A program made the translations under genes and the position numbers. Positions 59,011-64,000 of a stretch of 64,000 nucleotides of DNA are shown here, piece after piece (the stretch's first letter is position 1; the number at the start of each line of letters is the position of its first letter). The stretch covers positions 79,817,001-79,881,000 of the forward strand of contig CM043698.1 of assembly GCA_023935145.1 (NCBI GenBank), written 5' to 3'. Origin of the DNA: Bretschneidera sinensis. Lineage: Eukaryota > Streptophyta > Magnoliopsida > Brassicales > Akaniaceae. The notes beneath the pieces were generated by a model. It was not told the origin of the DNA. It searched no databases and saw nothing but the letters and a program-made list of their open reading frames with translations.

Positions 59011-59839
59011 TGTTGGTATTTGTCTAAGGTATAAACAAGGTTTGAAAAGCTTCAGCATTAGGTCTCTAGGCCTCAGCTCAAGGTATACGCACCTTACCCT
59101 GCATTAAGTTTGAAAGATTAGAGAGGAGCTGTGCACGCCGCGGCCTCCAGCAAGATAGCAAAACCTCCCCTCCTCCAAGCCAAGGCATGCCCTGTTCTAG
59201 GCCGCGGCTTGAAGGCACACCTGATGCTTATATTTTACAATTTCAAATGGTGCGTGAGGCATGATCAAAACACACAAGATCACTTAGGATTGATGAAGGG
59301 CTATGGTTGATTAGTCCTCAAGATCTAATGGTGGAAATTGACCTTCAAGATTGGTTAAGAAGTTGGTGCACTATATAAAGGGTCACCTAGCTTCAATCTC
59401 AATAAGAATAACATATATGAGTGTGAAAGTGAGATCAATTGTAAGAGTGCAAAGACACTAACCATAAGAGAGAGTCTTTGTATAGAGGCTGGAGGTTTAG
59501 AAAGAGAGAGTATTATAGATTGGATACAAGGGCTTGTAAAGAGAATTTTCTTAGGAAAATTCCAGGGTAAGTTCTTATCACTTTCTTCTTCTTTCGTTCT
59601 TCAAGAATTAATGAGTTCTTGAAGAGGTGCTACTGATTGTAAAGAACTCCATTGACAAGATAGTGCAGAGTGCTCGGAGGAGCTCACGGGGACGTAGGCT
59701 ATTGCCGAACCTCGATAACAAATTGCTTGTGTTCTTTCTTTTCTTTGATTTCGGTTTCTGTTCTGATCATTACAAATCATTCTAGACTTAGGTGTTTAGA
59801 AGATCACCTCCTGTGCATCTTGAGGGTGGTTTCCCAACA
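59011..59839 (+). mobile_element. Solo LTR (829 bp) nested in the gypsy 3' LTR
   Basis: It starts TGTTGGTATT and ends CCCAACA, so the ends form the short inverted repeat TGTTGG/CCAACA. ATATG (59006-59010) and ATATA (59840-59844) are a 5-bp target duplication with one change. It contains CTATATAAAGGG (59371), a TATA box, in plus orientation. No internal part is present, as after recombination between two LTRs. TGTTGG/CCAACA ends are usual in copia. The partner LTR at 53988 lacks it. Confidence 0.85.
59372..59379 (+). promoter_or_regulatory. TATA box of the solo LTR
   Basis: TATATAAA in a GC-richer context about 460 bases before the LTR end. Confidence 0.5.
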
Positions 59840-61081
59840 ATATAATTTTTCTTGAGAAAGTTATGGCAGTTTAAGTAGATAATGGTCAGGCTGTGCGTGA
59901 TTTCAGCGTGGCAGAAGTGATTTTTGCATATTTAAACTGTAATGATTTAGGAAGAACTAGGAGATGAGCCATATATGCTTGGAAAGATCCAAATGTCTAT
60001 TTTATGGGGAATTTCACAGCTCGTAAATATGATTTTTCTAGATAAAGTTATGGCAGTTTTAGTAGACAAAGGTTAGGTTGTGAGGGATTTTAGCGTGGGT
60101 AGAAGTTTTGAAGGGAATGTGAAGGCTTAAACCTCACATCCCACATCGGTTGGAAACATATTTTTATATCCCACATCCCACATTGGACTGGAAACACATT
60201 TCACTCATGGAGTTTCCCTATAAAAGGCCCACTCCACTTCAGCTTTGGGGTTTATCGGAGAACAGATCTGGAGGGCTTTTGGGAGTAATCCAGAGGACTT
60301 TTGGAGGGCAAGCAGAGGAATATCCAAGGCTTTGCTACCAAGGGGGGATGCTCACGGCGAGATCAAATCTTTCCCTTGAGATTCTTGTTGTCCATTATAT
60401 TTATGGGTAACTAAATTCTCAAGTGGGGCTAGGGATGAACTTGCACAGTTAATGATATATTCGTTTATTTTTAATTTATGTATGTGAGTTTCAATTACTA
60501 AAACTCTTTTGTTTTATCATTTGCAATTCATTAGTGATGTTTTCTTTTCCGAATAATCTTAGAATTTATTCTGTTTATGGATTCAGTCATGCTTTTTCTA
60601 TTTAATGGTTTAGCTCTTTAATTATGTTGGGATTAAATATTTATCTATATTGATTTAGTTCTTTGCTGCAATATCGCTTCCTGAGTATATTGTCGTCATT
60701 GGATTTTCTCAATAGTGATAATAATTGACGTATTTTAAAAGTGGTAAATGATTTTTCAAAGGGTTACATTTGGTTTAATCTTAGTTTATAAATCTATATC
60801 TTCCGATTGAGAATTTTGGAAATTGAGTTCCCAATTGAGTTATTCAATGAATTAAGAGTAATTAAAATACCAGATTTCTACAAGGATTCCCGACGCTTTA
60901 CTGTTTATCAAATTTGCTTTACTTTAATTTGCATTTAAAATTAATCTTTATTCTTCATTAATCATTCGATATTTCTCTTTAGTTTCTTTGTTCCTTCTAC
61001 TATTCTTTTAATTTGTCTCCTTGTGGAATCGACACCCCAAAGCTGTGCTACAACTACCACGTTATTCTTTGGGCGTAATCA

Positions 61082-61747
61082 TCTGTCCTCTCTGGAATTT
61101 AAAATTTTGGGTTTAAGATGATTTGGATAGTCGACTGTCTAAATGGATAGTCGACTGTGAAACTCTCTATCTCTTTCATAGTCGACTGTCCTTGATCTAC
61201 AATTGACTGTCCATTTTTGTTTTCAAAATGGCCAGCTTATAGAGAATTGGACAGTCGACTGTCTAAATGGGCAGTCAACTGTGAAACTCTCTGTCTCTTT
61301 CACAGTCGAATGTCCATTACTTACACTCTACTATCCATTTTAGTTCTTAAAAATGGTTAGTGTAGAGACTTGACAATCGATTGTCGAAAAGCCATAGTAG
61401 ACTGTCCATTTATAAAACTTAAACTTTTAAGTCTGTTTTTGACAACAAAAAAAAAAAAAGAAGAGTTTTTGATTGAGTAAAACATTTTCAAAATGACTTT
61501 TGAGCAAATATCAAGCTAAGAAACTAAATGATAGATTTACATGTGAAGGTAAACTACCTTAGAATCTAAACTTAGTCTTCAATTTTCTATTGAGTGTCAT
61601 TCAAGTGTAATCTCTTCCTCTTTGTGCTTGACTTACGTCTTGTCCATGAATTGGATGCTTAAGCTTAATGAAAAAAAAATAGATAAAATTGTTTGTATAG
61701 TTAAAGCATTGTTTTTTTCATTATTAAAATCAAATAAGGGTAAACAA
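61082..61747 (-). repeat. Copia LTR, right part
   Basis: It resumes the LTR cut at 53987, with the same GTCGAC-palindrome text on both sides of the insertion. It ends GGGTAAACA, followed by ATCTCCCCCTTTTT, which on the minus strand is AAAAAGGGGGAGAT, a typical copia polypurine tract. Total length of both parts is about 1.35 kb. Confidence 0.65.
61126..61410. repeat. 124-bp tandem units built on the palindrome ACAGTCGACTGT
   Basis: About ten copies or near copies of a 12-bp palindrome (ATAGTCGACTGT, ACAGTCGACTGT, CAGTCAACTGTG and others). Two larger units start at 61126 and 61250 and share GTCTAAATGG and GTGAAACTCTCT. A third, cut copy is at 53937-53987. Confidence 0.88.
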
Positions 61748-62600
61748 TCTCCCCCTTTTTGATGATGACAAAACTAAGGTGAGAAAAACAGTTTTTAAAA
61801 CTAAGTGTTGAGTTTTTATAGAAAAATGGACAGAGTCTCCTCTGTTTTTGGGATAAAACCAACTTGTAAAAAGTATTTAAAAGAACATCCAACCAAACAT
61901 TATGTATGAACTTGTAAAAATGGAGCAAGGCTCCCTCTTAATCTATGCATACAAACAATTCTTGTTGTTCTTATTGGTCTATTCTTTTTGTCTGCCACCT
62001 TCGCTATTCTCTGTTTTTTCTACATTTTGTCCCCCTTTTTGTCATCAACACAAAAAGGGTGAATAGATAGACAAAATTACACACATAAGTTCAAAGATAA
62101 ACAAGGTATAAAGCGAGAAAGTAAGACATGGAATTATAGTTCATCAAACAGCAGATTTCTTAAAATTATATGTCGTGAGCGTATATAACTAGTATAAGCA
62201 ATGAAATAAGCTTATCTATTCCAACGGGTAGACAGAGTGTGCTAAATTGAACCTGTATTGAGAAGATTAGCTCAAAACAGATACCGAAAGAGTTCCTAGG
62301 AAGAATCAGAAAACTAATATATGAGCTAAGGTAATGGGAGTCATGCAATATCAAAACAAAGAGCTAGGTTACCAAAACATATTCATCAAATGAAGATAAA
62401 CAGCTGAGGTTCCCATGAACCCAACAAATAAACAAAATATATCATGTCATATGGTAAAATGTATGAAAAAGAAGGAAAAATACATGTCTTTGCAAAGTTT
62501 GCAACAAAGTTCTACAGTAAAGCACAAGGAAAGAAATCTATGGTGCATCAGATGGTCAACAAAGCCTCGTGATTTTGTCTCTAGTGTCCTCAAGCTCGCC
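61748..62600. other. Non-coding internal region of a retroelement beside the split LTR
   Basis: It starts with the polypurine tract (61748-61761). GTCCCCCTTTTT plus GTCATCAACA recurs at 62028-62046, echoing CTCCCCCTTTTTGATGATGACA at 61750-61771. No gene is visible. Confidence 0.45.
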
Positions 62601-62798
62601 ATTGATGATGTAGAATTGGGCATTCATCGTGAGTGAGAGGGAGGACATCTCATCCTTGAGATCTAGTAGTGCGGCTTACACGGATGCATTATAATCATGT
62701 GATCTCAATCCGCTAGCACTAGTACCTGCAATTGTCTCATCCTCTAGCTCATCATCCTCTGGGAGGTGTTTATCAGCAAGAGAAACTCTAGCAGGTTT

Positions 62799-63620
62799 TC
62801 ATCTCCAAACCTTCTGAGATGTATCATAGATGGCATTTGCAGCGCGCTCCCCTGTGAAGTGCTCCAATTGAATCAGATTCAATCTTGTAAGAGTGGACTT
62901 GTTGAAGATACAAGTGGTGGGCAACTTCATCTTCTCCTCACCAAAGAGGGAAACTCCATAGTACTTTAGAATATGGGTAATAAGCATCCCGAATGGCAGG
63001 CCATCCAATTTGTTTTTAACCCCCTTAATCATCTTAGTTATGATCAGACAGTAGATGTTGCACTAAATCCCATTCATCAAATTCCATAGGATATACACAT
63101 CTAGCTGGCTTAGGTAAGTGTGACTTTCATTCTTGGGAGTTATGTAGTAGCCAATGATTAGGTGAACCACTCAACTAACTATGGTAAAGGCATTGGCATC
63201 CTTAAAGGTTGTGCCGAAGGTATAGATGGGGTCACCTCTAAGGATCCTAAAGGCTCACTCCTTATCAAAGTCCTAAGGCCAATTGAAGGTGTTTACCTAC
63301 TCCTAGCCAACCTTGGGTATTTTCAATATTTCAAACAACACCTTTTCATTTACAAGTATTGTCTTACCTTTGACATATGAGTTGAAAGATAACCCGACAG
63401 GGGAGTTTCTCTCTAGGTTTGCATAAAACAGCCTAATAAGTCTTGGGTATGCAACCTCAGATAGGGTGATTATTGGTTTCCATCCCATAATAGTAAAGTA
63501 ATGCTCTATATCCATGTAATTGCTGCATAAATTTTGAAAATCTAACATTATTTCTTTGCTAGAAATTCGGTTATCATACCGTGATTTAGCAGCAGCATTG
63601 ATGAAGAGATTGGGATCCAT
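62799..63620 (-). pseudogene. Plant transposon-associated ORF (same domain type as the Athila 3' ORF), broken
   Basis: The ATG at 63620 opens 105 codons with 'MDPNLFINAAAKSRYDNR', 'MDIEHYFTIMGWKPI', 'YPRLIRLFYANLERNS' and 'NSYVKGKTILVNEKVLFEIL'. After several stops a second part at 62799-63032 reads 'KNKLDGLPFGMLITHIL' and 'GERAANAIYDTSQKVW'. The 'LIRLFYANL...VKGKTI' text resembles the 'putative plant transposon protein' domain and the ORF at 25850-26681 ('LVREFYTTF...MGKEFKL'). It lies upstream of a polypurine tract and LTR, where accessory ORFs sit. Function unknown. Confidence 0.55.
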
Positions 63621-63640
63621 GGCTATTTTCTGATGCTTTT

Positions 63641-64000
63641 GCCCTGCGCCATCACCTCTTTTCTTAGAACTCGAGGAGGGTACGGTTTATGGCATTTTAT
63701 GAGAGAATAAACCGTGAAAACGCTTTAGAAGTGAAGAAAAATGTTTCTATAGAAGAAAATTGACGGTTTTGGGGCTAATTTGATGAAAAATCACTGAATT
63801 TCAAAGGAGAGGGAAAGGACGTGCGGCTAGGGTTTCAAAAATTGGGGATATATGAGGTTCAAGTTGAAGTGCAGGCTTTATATTTGCGATTGGACAGTCG
63901 ACTGTCGAAAATGGGCAGTCAACTGTCCTTTTTAAATCAAAGGACCAGATAGGATGGACAGTTGACTGGTTATAGGGACAACCAACTGTGAAAGTCTTTG
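63641..64000. other. Upstream region of the transposon-associated ORF with GTCGAC palindromes
   Basis: No gene. At 63892-63990 are four more palindrome-type blocks (ACAGTCGACTGTCG, CAGTCAACTGTCC, ACAGTTGACTGG, CAACCAACTGTG), like those of the LTR at 61126-61410. The region may be leader or the edge of another LTR outside the window. Confidence 0.45.

Larger units (their letters stand above)
53988..61081 (+). mobile_element. Gag-only Athila/Tat-type gypsy element (pol-less, TR-GAG/LARD-like)
   Basis: LTRs at 53988-55492 (1505 bp) and 58762-61081 (2320 bp, lengthened by an 829-bp solo LTR) start TGATGAGTG and end GGGCGTAATCA. A tRNA-Asp-like primer site follows the left LTR, and a purine tract (AAGTTTGGAGGTATT) precedes the right LTR. 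The 3.3-kb interior codes only for gag (55780 to about 57220); no protease, RT, RNase H or integrase text is visible. It therefore must have depended on enzymes from another element. Near 57620 it has GGGGACAATGTATAG then TTTAAGTTTGGGAG, the motif also seen in the Athila-type element at about 25200. It split a copia LTR. Confidence 0.85.
58762..61081 (+). repeat. 3' LTR of the gag-only gypsy element, interrupted by a solo LTR
   Basis: Without the insertion at 59011-59839 it matches the left LTR closely over its whole length. About nine bases (GGCTCGTAA in the partner) are missing at the insertion point. Confidence 0.88.

Noticed and set aside
58990..59850. Length difference between the two gypsy LTRs as a deletion in the left LTR
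   Set aside because: The extra DNA has TGTTGG/CCAACA ends, a TATA box and a near-perfect 5-bp duplication, so it is an insertion in the right LTR.
61126..61410. CRISPR-like array of short repeats
   Set aside because: Spacing is irregular, spacers themselves recur in larger units, and the context is a plant LTR.
1..64000. tRNA, rRNA, snoRNA or organelle-derived inserts
   Set aside because: I saw no cloverleaf with intact A and B boxes and no rRNA- or plastid-like text. Short tRNA matches are retrotransposon primer sites only.

Overview
The window is nuclear DNA of a flowering plant, probably a eudicot. It is AT-rich and packed with plant-type LTR retrotransposons (Tekay-, CRM- and Athila/Tat-type Ty3/gypsy, plus Ty1/copia) primed by plant-type tRNA primer sites. 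The few host-like genes have GT-AG introns and include a plant tandem-pore K+ channel. I see no prokaryotic, organellar, rRNA, tRNA or CRISPR sequence, and the species cannot be told from the sequence.

Layout. 1-7909: Tekay-type chromovirus on the minus strand, with its 3' LTR cut by the window edge. 7910-9111: probable old LTR remnant. 9112-11591: low-complexity DNA without a gene. 11592-12129: candidate inverted-repeat DNA transposon. 12225 to at least 22368: a plus-strand host gene of unknown function, split into exons and disabled by frameshifts and stops. Its introns hold a gag-only copia element (12533-14822), a complete but decayed copia element (16112-20831) and an 11.4-kb Athila-type element with a perfect 5-bp target duplication (22486-33902). 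33921-35315: exon-like pieces. 37163-42364: CRM-type gypsy element with a perfect 5-bp target duplication, whose gag-pol keeps one frame broken only by stop codons. 44369-49563: candidate Mutator-like element carrying a broken fragment of a cellular gene. 50314-51309: minus-strand pseudogene of a TPK3/TPK5-type two-pore K+ channel, missing its 3' end. 52510-61747: decayed copia sequence whose LTR was split by a pol-less, gag-only Athila/Tat-type element (53988-61081), which itself carries an 829-bp solo LTR (59011-59839). 62799-63620: plant transposon-associated ORF, followed by more of the GTCGAC-palindrome sequence found in the split LTR.

No complete functional gene can be supported. The window is best read as a nested transposon graveyard around two dying host genes. 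The four LTR elements at 12.5-42.4 kb (three of them in introns of the plus-strand gene) all lie antisense to it. Every retrotransposon polyprotein has at least one disabling change. The most unusual points are the gag-only elements of two lineages, the candidate gene-capturing Mutator-like element, the three-deep nesting, and the LTR with retroelement internal sequence on both sides. I found no convincing new biological system.
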